A stretch of DNA of 14,291 nucleotides from Hyphomicrobium_A sp943371625. Lineage in GTDB: Bacteria; Pseudomonadota; Alphaproteobacteria; Rhizobiales; Hyphomicrobiaceae. Positions 1-7,494 of the stretch are shown here, one piece after another. The DNA lies in NCBI GenBank assembly GCA_943371625.1, contig CALRVN010000047.1, forward strand, positions 1 to 14,291, written 5' to 3'. The translations under genes were made by a program, and so were the position numbers. Position 1 is the stretch's first letter, and every line of letters starts with the position of its first letter. The notes below the pieces were generated by a model. The model was not told the DNA's origin. It did not search any database and worked only from the letters and a program-made list of their open reading frames with translations.

Positions 1-362
1 ACCGCAACGATTTCACGTCAGCGCCGGTGTCGAAGCTGTCGCTCGAGGACGGAGCGGCGACGCTATCCGCCTTCACGGCCGCAGCCATCAGCCGTGCGCG
101 CGAGCACATGCCGGAAGAGCCGCGCCTGTGGGTCGTCTGCGGCGGTGGCCGCAAGAACCGCACGCTCATGAGCATGATCGCCGCTAACGTTTCGAGCGCC
201 CTCGTCCCGGCCGAGGCGCTGGGCCTGGATGGCGACTTCATCGAAGCCGAGGCGTGGGCCTATCTCGCCGTGCGCTCGTCGCTGCAGCTGCCGATCACCT
301 TCCCCGAGACCACCGGCGCTCCCGCGCCCATGACCGGCGGCGTACTTCTCGGCCCGCGCTGA
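1..362 (+). CDS. anmK: Anhydro-N-acetylmuramic acid kinase, 3' end only
   Basis: This is the C-terminal part of AnmK, the cytoplasmic enzyme that phosphorylates and opens 1,6-anhydro-N-acetylmuramic acid during recycling of murein fragments. The frame is already open at base 3, so the gene begins before the window; a GTG at 27 is internal. The visible 120 or so residues carry family hallmarks: a glycine-rich VCGGGRKN stretch, then GLDGDFIEAEAWAYLAVRS, and the ending LPITFPETTGAPAPMTGG close to the C terminus. The stop is TGA at 360-362. The last 89 bp, including the stop, are repeated with seven differences at 1309-1397. Identification rests on recalled family motifs and is strong despite the truncation. 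Confidence 0.93.
   Translation, partial: RNDFTSAPVSKLSLEDGAATLSAFTAAAISRAREHMPEEPRLWVVCGGGRKNRTLMSMIAANVSSALVPAEALGLDGDFIEAEAWAYLAVRSSLQLPITFPETTGAPAPMTGGVLLGPR
274..362 (+). repeat. Direct repeat A: last 89 bp of anmK
   Basis: This segment matches 1309-1397 without gaps at 82 of 89 positions. Both copies end exactly on the TGA stop, and similarity ceases right after it. Five of the seven differences are at third codon positions, and the encoded peptides differ only by two Ser or Pro to Ala changes. The two copies flank the ArsR/AHSA1 pair. Confidence 0.9.
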
Positions 363-370
363 CCCTGCGC

Positions 371-399
371 AGCGCACGTCGTTTGCTTTCCCGTGCGCT
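371..399 (+). terminator. Stem-loop after anmK, candidate terminator
   Basis: A perfect 8-bp inverted repeat, AGCGCACG (371-378) and CGTGCGCT (392-399), encloses a 13-nt loop and is followed by a mildly T-rich TTCTGTT. It lies 8 nt after the anmK stop, between anmK and the convergent AHSA1 gene, a natural place for a terminator. The T tract is short and broken, so Rho-independent activity is plausible but unproven. Confidence 0.5.
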
Positions 400-404
400 T
401 CTGT

Positions 405-917
405 TCACTTCCCGCCTAGGGCGACGAGGAGTTCGTCCAGTTGTTCGAGCTGCTCGGGCAGCCCATCCGCCGCCCCGGAAGCGAGTTCTCCGTCGAGAGC
501 TTCCTTCGAGGGATAGAGGTCGTGCTTGACCAGCAAGGTCTGGCCACCCTTTTCCTCGAACGTCAACGTGGTGATGGCTCCCCCCTCATCACCGTCCTCA
601 TTGGTCCACACGAGGCGCGAGTGGGGGGTCACTTCGATGTACTTTCCGAAGACTTCCATCACCTTCGAGCCACCGACGCCGAACACGAGGCGGTAGTTGC
701 CCCCGACACGAACGTCCATCTCGCAGGTGAGCAGGGACATGCCCATCGACTTCGGCGCCCACCATCGCTTGAACAGTTCGGGCTTGGTCCACGCCTCGAA
801 CACGATGCGTGCCGGAGCGTTGAAGGTGCGCGTGACGACCAACTCGCGGTCGGACTTCCGTTCGGTTGTCGTGCGGTTCTTCATGGGAGCGGGTTCACTG
901 TCACTTCTTGCGCCCAT
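405..917 (-). CDS. AHSA1/SRPBCC domain protein paired with an ArsR regulator
   Basis: This 170-residue soluble protein belongs to the AHSA1-like branch of the SRPBCC (START/Bet v 1) fold, which binds hydrophobic ligands; no reaction can be assigned. The domain runs from about residue 28 to 168, opening with the typical VTRTFNAPARIVFEAWTKPELFKRWWAP (27-54 in two parts: the NAPARIVFEAWT core and the RWW motif), and closing with a helix GLPEQLEQLDELLVAL. The ATG at 917 is chosen because AGGAGAAGG lies just upstream; a later ATG at 884 lacks such a site. The first 17 bp overlap the end of the ArsR gene, so translation is coupled. Such ArsR plus AHSA1 pairs are common in soil bacteria, the regulator usually controlling both genes. 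Family call is firm, role unknown. Confidence 0.88.
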   Translation of the reverse strand: MGARSDSEPAPMKNRTTTERKSDRELVVTRTFNAPARIVFEAWTKPELFKRWWAPKSMGMSLLTCEMDVRVGGNYRLVFGVGGSKVMEVFGKYIEVTPHSRLVWTNEDGDEGGAITTLTFEEKGGQTLLVKHDLYPSKEALDGELASGAADGLPEQLEQLDELLVALGGK

Positions 918-1260
918 CGACCTTCTCCTGCTGCTTCTGTTCTTCGATGACCTTGTCCAACTCGTCGAAACGTGCGTCCCAGAGCCGGCGGTACCTCTCG
1001 ATCCATGCCGTCTCTTCCTCCAGCCGCCGCGGGCCGATCTTGCAGGTCCGCACGCGCCCGACCTTCTCCGTGGTGACGAGCCCGGCCTGCTCCAAGACGC
1101 CGACGTGCTTCTTCATGCCCGTGAGGGTCATGTTGAACTTCTCGGCGAGGTCCGTGATCGAAGCGTCCGCACGTCCGAGCTGCTCAAGAACGCCGCGTCG
1201 GGTGGGGTCCGAGAGCGCGGCGAATGAGTCGTCGAGGCGGGTTGTCATATGCTGAACCAT
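901..1260 (-). CDS. ArsR-family winged-helix transcriptional regulator
   Basis: This is a 119-residue DNA-binding repressor of the ArsR/SmtB fold. The family signature LDDSFAALSDPTRRGVLEQL lies at residues 9-28 (shown as one motif), followed by the helix-turn-helix ASITDLAEKFNMTLTGMKKH at 33-52 and the wing region LVTTEKVGRVRTCKI. The classical ELCVCD metal site is absent, so this is the non-metal subgroup that partners AHSA1 proteins. Start choice is uncertain: ATG codons at 1293, 1260 and 1248 share the frame. I prefer 1260 (MVQHMTT) because homologues often begin this way, but 1248 is equally possible; neither has a Shine-Dalgarno site. A palindrome covers the start region, suggesting self-repression. 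It overlaps the AHSA1 gene by 17 bp and forms a two-gene operon with it. Confidence 0.88.
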   Translation of the reverse strand: MVQHMTTRLDDSFAALSDPTRRGVLEQLGRADASITDLAEKFNMTLTGMKKHVGVLEQAGLVTTEKVGRVRTCKIGPRRLEEETAWIERYRRLWDARFDELDKVIEEQKQQEKVDGRKK

Positions 1261-1269
1261 TTGGTTCAG
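1252..1269. promoter_or_regulatory. Palindromic operator candidate for the ArsR regulator
   Basis: CTGAACCA-TT-TGGTTCAG is a perfect 8-bp inverted repeat with a 2-bp centre. It sits on the start codon region of the ArsR gene and 1-2 bp downstream of a GATAAT box on the minus strand, a position where a bound dimer would block initiation. Its size suits a winged-helix dimer. Assignment to this regulator is inferred from position and symmetry. Confidence 0.65.
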
Positions 1270-1270
1270 T

Positions 1271-1297
1271 ATTATCGCACGGATAGGCGTCATGCAA
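1271..1297 (-). promoter_or_regulatory. Candidate promoter of the ArsR/AHSA1 operon
   Basis: Read on the minus strand, GATAAT (1271-1276) matches the -10 consensus at five of six positions, with a weak -35 candidate TTGCAT (1292-1297) 15 bp upstream. Initiation about 7 nt downstream of the -10 would fall inside the palindrome near 1264, giving a leader of only about 4 nt for the ATG at 1260 or 16 nt for the ATG at 1248. The -35 is poor, so confidence is limited. Confidence 0.4.
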
Positions 1298-1308
1298 GCG
1301 GTGGCCGA

Positions 1309-1397
1309 GCTCGGCGCTGCAGCTGCCGATCACCTTCCCCGAGACAACCGGCGCACCCGCGCCCATGACCGGCGGCGTTCTCCTCGGCGCTCGCTGA
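1309..1397 (+). pseudogene. Diverged duplicate of the anmK 3' end (direct repeat B)
   Basis: This stretch encodes the last 29 residues of AnmK and its TGA stop, 82 of 89 bases identical to 274-362 and without gaps. Nothing upstream resembles anmK: similarity stops at 1309, so it is an isolated gene end with no start. Because the differences are mostly silent, this copy probably evolved inside a working anmK of another lineage before both ends came together here. It may be the displaced original end or one brought in with the ArsR/AHSA1 segment. Confidence 0.85.
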
Positions 1398-1537
1398 GTT
1401 GTTTCGCACGCGCGGCGGCCGGCGGCTGCTGGAGAGTTGGGGACGCCCCAAGTATTACCCTGTATTTCACGAGCCCTGCAGGTCAGGCGGGCGTAAAGTT
1501 TGGGTGGGCGAACCTTCGGTGCCAACGGGTGTCAGTG

Positions 1538-2119
1538 ATGACAGATGAAGTTCCCGAAGAACTTGCGGCGATCCTCAATGAGGTTGAACGCGCCATAGAA
1601 GCGAAGCTGTATTATCTGGCGATAGCAGTCGCACTCTCTCTACCAGATATTTGCTCTTGCCTAGAGTGCGACCCCAGCAAGCCAATATGGGCAACTTCCG
1701 AAAAGTACATCACTTGGTGCAAAACAAATCTGTCGGGCCAGTTTCGCAATTTGGATGGGACTGACCTATTCAGAATTCGCGGAGGGATACTGCACCAGGG
1801 TCACTTCGACCATCCAAAATCAAAGTTTGATCGGATCGTGTTCTTAGGCCCAGAGTCGGCGTTCAAAGCGCACGACGTGATTGCCACGATCGCACCCGGC
1901 ATAACCTTTAGTGGGGTCACGGTAGAAGAACTCAGGATCGTTGGAGACGTATTGCAGCTCGATGTTCTGAGGTTTTGCAGATCCATTATGGATGGTGCAA
2001 GGAGGTGGTCTGTGGCCAAGAAATCTGATCCGTTCGTGCAAGAAAACCTGCCTAACTTGGTTCGATATCGCCCCAATGGCCTCCCGCCATTCTCAGTGGG
2101 AGTGCCGACGGTTGCTTAG
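1538..2119 (+). CDS. Uncharacterised low-GC orphan protein
   Basis: I cannot assign a function. The ATG at 1538 opens a 193-residue soluble-looking protein with no signal peptide or membrane segment. Notable pieces are an N-terminal helix rich in Leu and Ala (KLYYLAIAVALSLPDIC, residues 23-39), cysteines at 39, 41, 44 and 61, a conserved-looking FRIRGGILHQGHFDHPKSKF (78-97), and a C-terminal helix before RRW. From memory this resembles a scattered family of about 190-residue hypothetical proteins with LPDIC and LLHQG motifs, of unknown role. No clear ribosome binding site precedes the ATG; GTG codons at 1529 and 1535 are alternatives. Base composition is visibly lower in GC than all neighbours, with codons such as ATA, TTA and AGA, which suggests recent transfer. 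Its neighbour downstream is convergent. Confidence 0.72.
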   Translation: MTDEVPEELAAILNEVERAIEAKLYYLAIAVALSLPDICSCLECDPSKPIWATSEKYITWCKTNLSGQFRNLDGTDLFRIRGGILHQGHFDHPKSKFDRIVFLGPESAFKAHDVIATIAPGITFSGVTVEELRIVGDVLQLDVLRFCRSIMDGARRWSVAKKSDPFVQENLPNLVRYRPNGLPPFSVGVPTVA

Positions 2120-2130
2120 CAGCCCCGGGT

Positions 2131-2158
2131 GTCAGCCTCGGCCTTGTCCCGACGACCC
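2131..2158 (-). repeat. REP-like palindromic repeat, inverted copy 1
   Basis: This 28-bp unit matches the reverse complement of 2240-2267 at 25 of 28 positions. Its internal palindrome (CCTCGG, CTTGT, CCCGACG) is imperfect compared with copy 2. It lies 11 bp after the orphan gene, between convergent genes, the usual place for REP-type elements. Very similar palindromes are common between genes in alphaproteobacteria, from memory. Confidence 0.7.
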
Positions 2159-2239
2159 ACAGCTCAACATACTCAGCAAGTAGAGGCGGAGGCTGCACCC
2201 TCGCCACTGATAGCGGAAGTTGGGAGCGCGCGGAGGACT

Positions 2240-2267
2240 GGGTCCTCGGGACAAGCCCGAGGATGAC
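2240..2267 (+). repeat. REP-like palindromic repeat, copy 2
   Basis: The core is a perfect stem, TCCTCGGG (2243-2250) and CCCGAGGA (2256-2263), with loop ACAAG. It is 17 bp from the stop of the M28 peptidase gene on the opposite strand and inverted relative to copy 1, so the pair spans the convergent gap. The strong stem could also act as a transcript end or stabiliser for either neighbour, though neither side has a T run. Confidence 0.75.
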
Positions 2268-2284
2268 GAACTTTAAGCGGCGGG

Positions 2285-3286
2285 TTAATCCAGCAGCTCG
2301 CGCAGCGTCGCCTCGACGCCCAGCGTCACGCGGGCGAGCGCCTCGTAGTTGACCTTGTCCGGCAGGTCCGACGGCGTGTGGTACTCGGGATACCGGAACA
2401 GCGCCGTATCCGTGATCATGATCGCCGGATAGCCGAACGTGTAGAACGACCAGTGGTCAGACCAGCCGATGCCGTCGACGAAGTCCGGCGCCGTGCCGCC
2501 GATCGTCGGCAGCTTCGTGTGACGGCGGAATGCCTCCACCACCTCGTGCAGGAACGCCCGCCCGCCCGGGAGCGCCACCAGCGCGACGAAGTTCGCGACG
2601 TTCGGAAACACCATGTCGAACGGCGAGGGATACTTCTGAGTGCCCGGCTTGTCGGAGAACGCCCCGATGGTCTCCAGCGAGATCATCCCGGCGACATTCT
2701 CTGCCGCCTCCTTGAGGCTCTTGGCATACCGGTAGCTGCCCATGTCGGCCGTGCGGTCGTACGGCGGCTCTTCGTTGACGAACAGCACCAGGCGCAGGCG
2801 CTTGTCTTTTGGCGCCAGATCCTTCAGCAGCCGCGCCAGTTCGATGACCGCCGCTGATCCGCTGCCGTTGTCGTTTGCACCCGGCGCGTTGCCGTAAGAG
2901 TCGTAGTGCGCCCCGACGACGATGCTCGGCGTCGCGCTGTCCGCGCCCGCGGGTGCCAGCTCCACTGCGATGTTGCGGACGCTTTTGCCCTCGACCTCAT
3001 AGACCTGCGCCGTCGGCTTATAGCCGAGCGCCGTCAGCTGAGCCTCGATGTAGGCGGCGGACTTCTCCAGTTCGTCGTAGTGGCCGACGTTGTGCGGCAC
3101 GCTCGCGATCGCCGTAACATGGCCGCGTAGGCGCTGGGCGAGATCGCGTTCCGCCTCGGTCGCCTGCTGCGGCGGACCGGCATAGCTCTCACCCGGAAGG
3201 CTGAGCGAATACCAGTACGCCACGGCGACCGCCGCGATCGCGGTCAGGAGCACCGCTAGCGCCCAGAGAGCCACGATCTTCAGCAC
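2285..3286 (-). CDS. Membrane-anchored M28-family zinc metallopeptidase
   Basis: This 333-residue protein fits the M28 aminopeptidase family, which uses two zinc ions to remove N-terminal residues from peptides. Residues 4-26 form a hydrophobic anchor or signal sequence, placing the enzyme in the periplasm or inner membrane. Expected metal and catalytic residues are present: His127 and Asp129 in GAHYDS, Asp139 in GANDNGSG, Glu172-Glu173 in FVNEEPP, Glu205 in SLETIG, and His303 in YHTPSD; SDHWSF (276-281) is typical. The start is a GTG (3284-3286) with AGAGGAAG just upstream, overlapping the stop of the hydrolase gene 12 bp before it. Both genes therefore probably share one transcript. Substrate is unknown; the distance from suf suggests a separate job. 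Family call is strong. Confidence 0.92.
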   Translation of the reverse strand: MLKIVALWALAVLLTAIAAVAVAYWYSLSLPGESYAGPPQQATEAERDLAQRLRGHVTAIASVPHNVGHYDELEKSAAYIEAQLTALGYKPTAQVYEVEGKSVRNIAVELAPAGADSATPSIVVGAHYDSYGNAPGANDNGSGSAAVIELARLLKDLAPKDKRLRLVLFVNEEPPYDRTADMGSYRYAKSLKEAAENVAGMISLETIGAFSDKPGTQKYPSPFDMVFPNVANFVALVALPGGRAFLHEVVEAFRRHTKLPTIGGTAPDFVDGIGWSDHWSFYTFGYPAIMITDTALFRYPEYHTPSDLPDKVNYEALARVTLGVEATLRELLD

Positions 3287-3298
3287 GCGATGCTTCCT

Positions 3299-4081
3299 CT
3301 ACTCTTCGCCCGCGTCGCCATCGTCGTCGCCGCCGCGGCCGGCGCCGGAGGACTCTTCCTGCTTCTCGAGTTCGCGCTGGCGCTGACGCTGCAGCTCCTT
3401 CTCGCGCTCGCGCTCTTTATCCTTGGCGCGATCGAGCTCTGCCTGCTCCATGCGCGCATCGACGTACGTGCCGACGGCTTCTTTCAGGTCGTCCGTCTTG
3501 TTCTCGAAGAAGTGGTTCGCGCCGGGCACGACCTGATGCGTGATCTTGATGCCGCGCTGCGTCTTGAGGCGCTGAGACAACTCACCCACCGAGTTCGACG
3601 GCACGACGCGGTCCTTGTCGCCGTTGATCATCAGGCCCGACGACGGGCAGGGGGCGAGGAAGGAGAAATCGTAGAGGTTCGACGGCGGCGCGACGCAGAT
3701 GAAGCCCTCGACCTCCGGCCGCCGCATCAGCAGCTGCATGGCGATCCAGGTGCCGAACGACACGCCCGCGATCCAGCAGCTTTTGGCATCCGGCTTGACG
3801 ATCTGCAGCCAGTCCAGCGCCGACGCCGCGTCCGAAAGCTCACCCGGTCCGCCGTCCCAGACGCCCTGGCTGCGGCCGACGCCGCGGAAGTTGAAGCGCA
3901 GCACGGAGAAGCCGCGCTCGGCGAACGTATGATAGAGCGTGTAGACGACCTGATTGTTCATCGTCCCGCCGAACTGCGGGTGCGGGTGCAGGATCAGGGC
4001 GATGGGGCTGTCGTTCGCCGGCTCGTGGTGATAGCGGGCTTCCAGACGGCCCGCAGGCCCATTGATGATCAGCTCGGGCAT
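3299..4081 (-). CDS. Alpha/beta hydrolase with a charged C-terminal tail
   Basis: This 260-residue cytoplasmic protein is an alpha/beta hydrolase of the COG2945-like short dienelactone hydrolase type. The catalytic triad can be placed: nucleophile Ser108 in GVSFG, an acid at Asp155 or Asp157 in NGDKDRVVP, and His190 in GANHFF. HPHPQFGGTMNN (32-43) forms the expected oxyanion region and FNFRGVGRSQG (63-73) is typical. After about residue 210 the fold ends, and some 50 residues of almost only Glu, Lys, Arg, Gln and Asp follow: a probable coiled coil (RAKDKEREREKELQRQRQ) and a final acidic DDDGDAGEE. This tail is not part of the usual domain. It is the first gene of a two-gene minus-strand unit with the M28 peptidase. 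Substrate unknown. Confidence 0.9.
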   Translation of the reverse strand: MPELIINGPAGRLEARYHHEPANDSPIALILHPHPQFGGTMNNQVVYTLYHTFAERGFSVLRFNFRGVGRSQGVWDGGPGELSDAASALDWLQIVKPDAKSCWIAGVSFGTWIAMQLLMRRPEVEGFICVAPPSNLYDFSFLAPCPSSGLMINGDKDRVVPSNSVGELSQRLKTQRGIKITHQVVPGANHFFENKTDDLKEAVGTYVDARMEQAELDRAKDKEREREKELQRQRQRELEKQEESSGAGRGGDDDGDAGEE

Positions 4082-4185
4082 CGAAAATCCAACTTTCAGG
4101 GGCTTGAGGGGCTGCGGTTCGGCCGCCGACGCGGGGGTTCGGCAGATCCCTTTAAACGGGCCAAGAAATCGGACGCACCGAAACC

Positions 4186-4214
4186 TTGACTTGTGGGCTC
4201 GGAATTTTCATATT
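4186..4214 (+). promoter_or_regulatory. Candidate sigma70-type promoter of the suf operon
   Basis: TTGACT (4186-4191) matches the -35 consensus at five of six positions; CATATT (4209-4214) is a fair -10 at a 17-bp spacing. The predicted start near 4221 gives an iscR leader of about 168 nt. The -35 lies in CTTGACT, resembling half of an IscR type 1 site, and TGA-N9-TCG (4187-4201) is one base from the RirA box TGA-N9-TCA; both resemblances are weak. Confidence 0.6.
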
Positions 4215-4224
4215 CCGTACAGAC

Positions 4225-4241
4225 TTTAGAACCGTTCGAAA
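4225..4241. promoter_or_regulatory. ICE motif, probable Irr binding site
   Basis: TTTAGAACCGTTCGAAA fits the iron control element recalled for the haem-responsive regulator Irr in rhizobia, TTTAGAA-N3-TTCTAAA, with a single mismatch (G for T in the right arm). It begins about 4 bp after the predicted transcription start of the suf operon, a position suited to repression. The motif match is direct; binding by Irr is inferred. Confidence 0.75.
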
Positions 4242-4249
4242 GAGCGTTC

Positions 4250-4265
4250 GCTGACTTGGGTCAGC
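4250..4265. promoter_or_regulatory. Perfect palindrome in the suf leader
   Basis: GCTGAC-TTGG-GTCAGC is a perfect 6-bp inverted repeat with a 4-nt centre, 8 bp after the ICE motif and about 120 nt before iscR. In RNA it forms a compact hairpin; in DNA it could be an operator half-set containing TGA-N6-TCA. No known motif fits exactly, so its role is open. The rest of 4082-4388 shows no supported gene. Confidence 0.4.
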
Positions 4266-4388
4266 CTCGGCTTCCAGCGGTGGCGCTTCTTAGCACAAGG
4301 CCCCGTGCCGAATGCAAGAGAAAGCGGCCGATGCGGTTGCGGCGGCGAGCTGGCGTCCCAGAGCCCGAGGGTAACGGAGGATAGTAGC

Positions 4389-4865
4389 GTGGAGTTGAAT
4401 ACCAAGGCCCGTTACGCCGTCATGGCCATGGCGGATATCGCCAAGTACGGCACGCCGTCCGCAGTGCCGCTCTCGGCGGTGGCGGAACGCCAAGGGCTCT
4501 CTTTGGCCTACCTCGAGCAGATCTTCCTGCGCTTGCGACGCTCCGGTCTCGTTGCCAGCGCGCGCGGCCGATCGGGCGGTTATGTCCTCGCGCGCCCAGC
4601 GACCGACATTCACATCGACGAGATCATGAAGGCGATGGAGGAGGAGACGCGTCTGACGCGCTGTCTCGACGCAGAGCAGGGCTGTATCGGCGATCGCCGT
4701 TGCCTGACCCACGGACTGTGGCACGCGCTCGGCGCTCACATCACCCAGTTCCTCGCCAAGGTCTCCCTGCAGGAGGTTATTGACGGGACGCCTCTCGGTA
4801 GAACTGTCGAGGCGCCTCAGCCGGTAGAAGCACCGCAGCGCCAGCCGGAGCTTGTCGCCCGATGA
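4389..4865 (+). CDS. iscR: Rrf2-family iron-sulfur sensing regulator IscR
   Basis: This 158-residue protein is the Rrf2-family repressor that senses the cell's iron-sulfur status through a bound cluster and controls cluster assembly genes. The winged helix occupies the first 65 or so residues (NTKARYAVMAMADIA; LSAVAERQGLSLAYLEQI; ARGRSGGY). The cluster ligands are all there: Cys92, Cys99 and Cys105 plus His108 in CLTHGLW, corresponding to Cys92, Cys98, Cys104 and His107 of E. coli IscR, with one extra residue between the first two. The GTG start at 4389 is chosen because GGAGG lies 8 nt upstream and the N terminus VELNTKARYAV matches the family. It opens the operon, and its TGA stop overlaps the next start as ATGA. 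About 20 Pro- and Gln-rich residues end it. Confidence 0.95.
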   Translation: MELNTKARYAVMAMADIAKYGTPSAVPLSAVAERQGLSLAYLEQIFLRLRRSGLVASARGRSGGYVLARPATDIHIDEIMKAMEEETRLTRCLDAEQGCIGDRRCLTHGLWHALGAHITQFLAKVSLQEVIDGTPLGRTVEAPQPVEAPQRQPELVAR

Positions 4866-5995
4866 CGCCTGCGCCGCGCACATATCTCGATCACAACGCG
4901 TCGTCGCCGCTGCGCCCCTCGGCGCGCGCAGCGATGATGGCTGCGTGTGACGTCGCCGGCAACCCGTCCTCGGTGCACGCCGAAGGCCGCCGCGCGCGTG
5001 CGATCATCGAGACGGCGCGCGAGCAGGTCGCTTCCCTTATCGGCGCCAAGCCGAGCGAGATCGTGTTCACCAGCGGCGCCACCGAAGCCAATAACGCGGT
5101 GATGGACGCGGGCTGGAAGGCGATCTGCGTCTCCGCCATCGAGCACGATTCCGTCCTTGCGCCCGCCCGCGCTTGCGGCGCCAAGGTCATTGCGTTGCCG
5201 GCGAGCGAGAACGGCGTTGTCGAGCTGTCGGCCGTTGCCGACGCGCTCGCCCATGCGACAGCCGGCGGCAGCCGCGCACTTCTCAGCGTGATGCTGGCGA
5301 ATAATGAGACCGGCGTGGTGCAGCCTGTCGCCGAAGCCGCCGAGATGGCGAAGGCGCTGGGTCTCTCGCTGCACATCGATGCCGTTCAGGGGCCGGGCCG
5401 CGTGCCCATCAACTTCGCCGCGCTCGGCGCCGATACGCTCACGATTTCTGCGCACAAGCTTGGCGGACCGCGCGGCGTCGGCGCGCTCGTCGTTCGCGAC
5501 GGCGTCAACCTGCCCGCGCTGATCAAGGGTGGCGGCCAGGAGCGCCGCCGCCGCGGTGGCACCGAGGACGTCGCTGGCATCGCCGGTTTTGGCGCCGCGG
5601 CCGCCGAGGTCGCGCGCGAAGGCGATGTAGCACAGCGCATCGAGGTACTGCGCGACCGGCTCGAAGCCGGTGTCATGGCCGCGACGCCTGACGCTGTCAT
5701 CGTCGGCAGCAACGCGCCGCGCATCGGCAATACATCGTGCATCGCCCTCCCGGGAAAGCCGGCGGAGACGCTGGTCATCCGCATGGACATGGAAGGCGTC
5801 GCCATCAGCGCCGGCGCCGCCTGCACATCCGGCAAGGTCGGCGCCAACACGGTTCTCACGGCCATGGGCCTCGGCGACAGCCTCTCGCGCGCAGCGGTGC
5901 GCATCAGTCTCGGGCCCGAGACGACAGACGAACACATCGCCGCTTTCCTGGCGGCTTGGCAGAAGGTTTCAGGCGGCGCAGCTCTCGCGGCGTAG
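4862..5995 (+). CDS. Group I (IscS/NifS-type) cysteine desulfurase
   Basis: This 377-residue PLP enzyme takes sulfur from cysteine as a persulfide for cluster assembly. Hallmarks: YLDHNASSPL at 8-17, GATEANN at 72-78, a histidine of the PLP pocket (His95), IDAVQGPGR at 172-180, the PLP lysine Lys199 in SAHKLGGPRG, and catalytic Cys321 in AGAACTSGKV on a long mobile loop, which marks group I rather than SufS group II. Residue order and length match the NifS/IscS family, though KEGG-style names for this gene vary (sufS2, nifS, iscS), so no symbol is given. It overlaps iscR by 4 bp (ATGA) and is followed by sufB 29 nt later. A second, group II desulfurase is encoded later in the same operon. Confidence 0.93.
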   Translation: MTPAPRTYLDHNASSPLRPSARAAMMAACDVAGNPSSVHAEGRRARAIIETAREQVASLIGAKPSEIVFTSGATEANNAVMDAGWKAICVSAIEHDSVLAPARACGAKVIALPASENGVVELSAVADALAHATAGGSRALLSVMLANNETGVVQPVAEAAEMAKALGLSLHIDAVQGPGRVPINFAALGADTLTISAHKLGGPRGVGALVVRDGVNLPALIKGGGQERRRRGGTEDVAGIAGFGAAAAEVAREGDVAQRIEVLRDRLEAGVMAATPDAVIVGSNAPRIGNTSCIALPGKPAETLVIRMDMEGVAISAGAACTSGKVGANTVLTAMGLGDSLSRAAVRISLGPETTDEHIAAFLAAWQKVSGGAALAA

Positions 5996-6024
5996 CCGGC
6001 AGATAAGACGTTGAAAGGGTAGTT

Positions 6025-7490
<1,466 letters not shown>

Positions 7491-7494
<4 letters not shown>

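Noticed and set aside
1437..1451. Hairpin TTGGGG-ACG-CCCCAA as a terminator
   Set aside because: A 6-bp stem with no T run and no gene ending just upstream other than the anmK fragment; likely chance.
1292..1537. Open frame extending the orphan gene upstream by 82 codons
   Set aside because: It runs through the anmK duplicate in a wrong frame and through the operator region; the peptide is low-complexity Arg- and Ala-rich. The ATG at 1538 begins the part that looks like a protein.
3290..4189. Long plus-strand open frame of 299 codons opposite the hydrolase
   Set aside because: It is antisense to a clear alpha/beta hydrolase and results from high GC; its Arg-rich sequence resembles no family.
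4181..4206. IscR type 1 binding site in the suf promoter
   Set aside because: Only the left half (CTTGACT) fits; the right half is poor against the E. coli consensus. Mentioned with the promoter but not called.
4817..5935. Long minus-strand open frame of 372 codons opposite the group I desulfurase
   Set aside because: Antisense to a gene with intact catalytic motifs; composition is Arg-, Ala- and Gly-rich as expected for a shadow frame.
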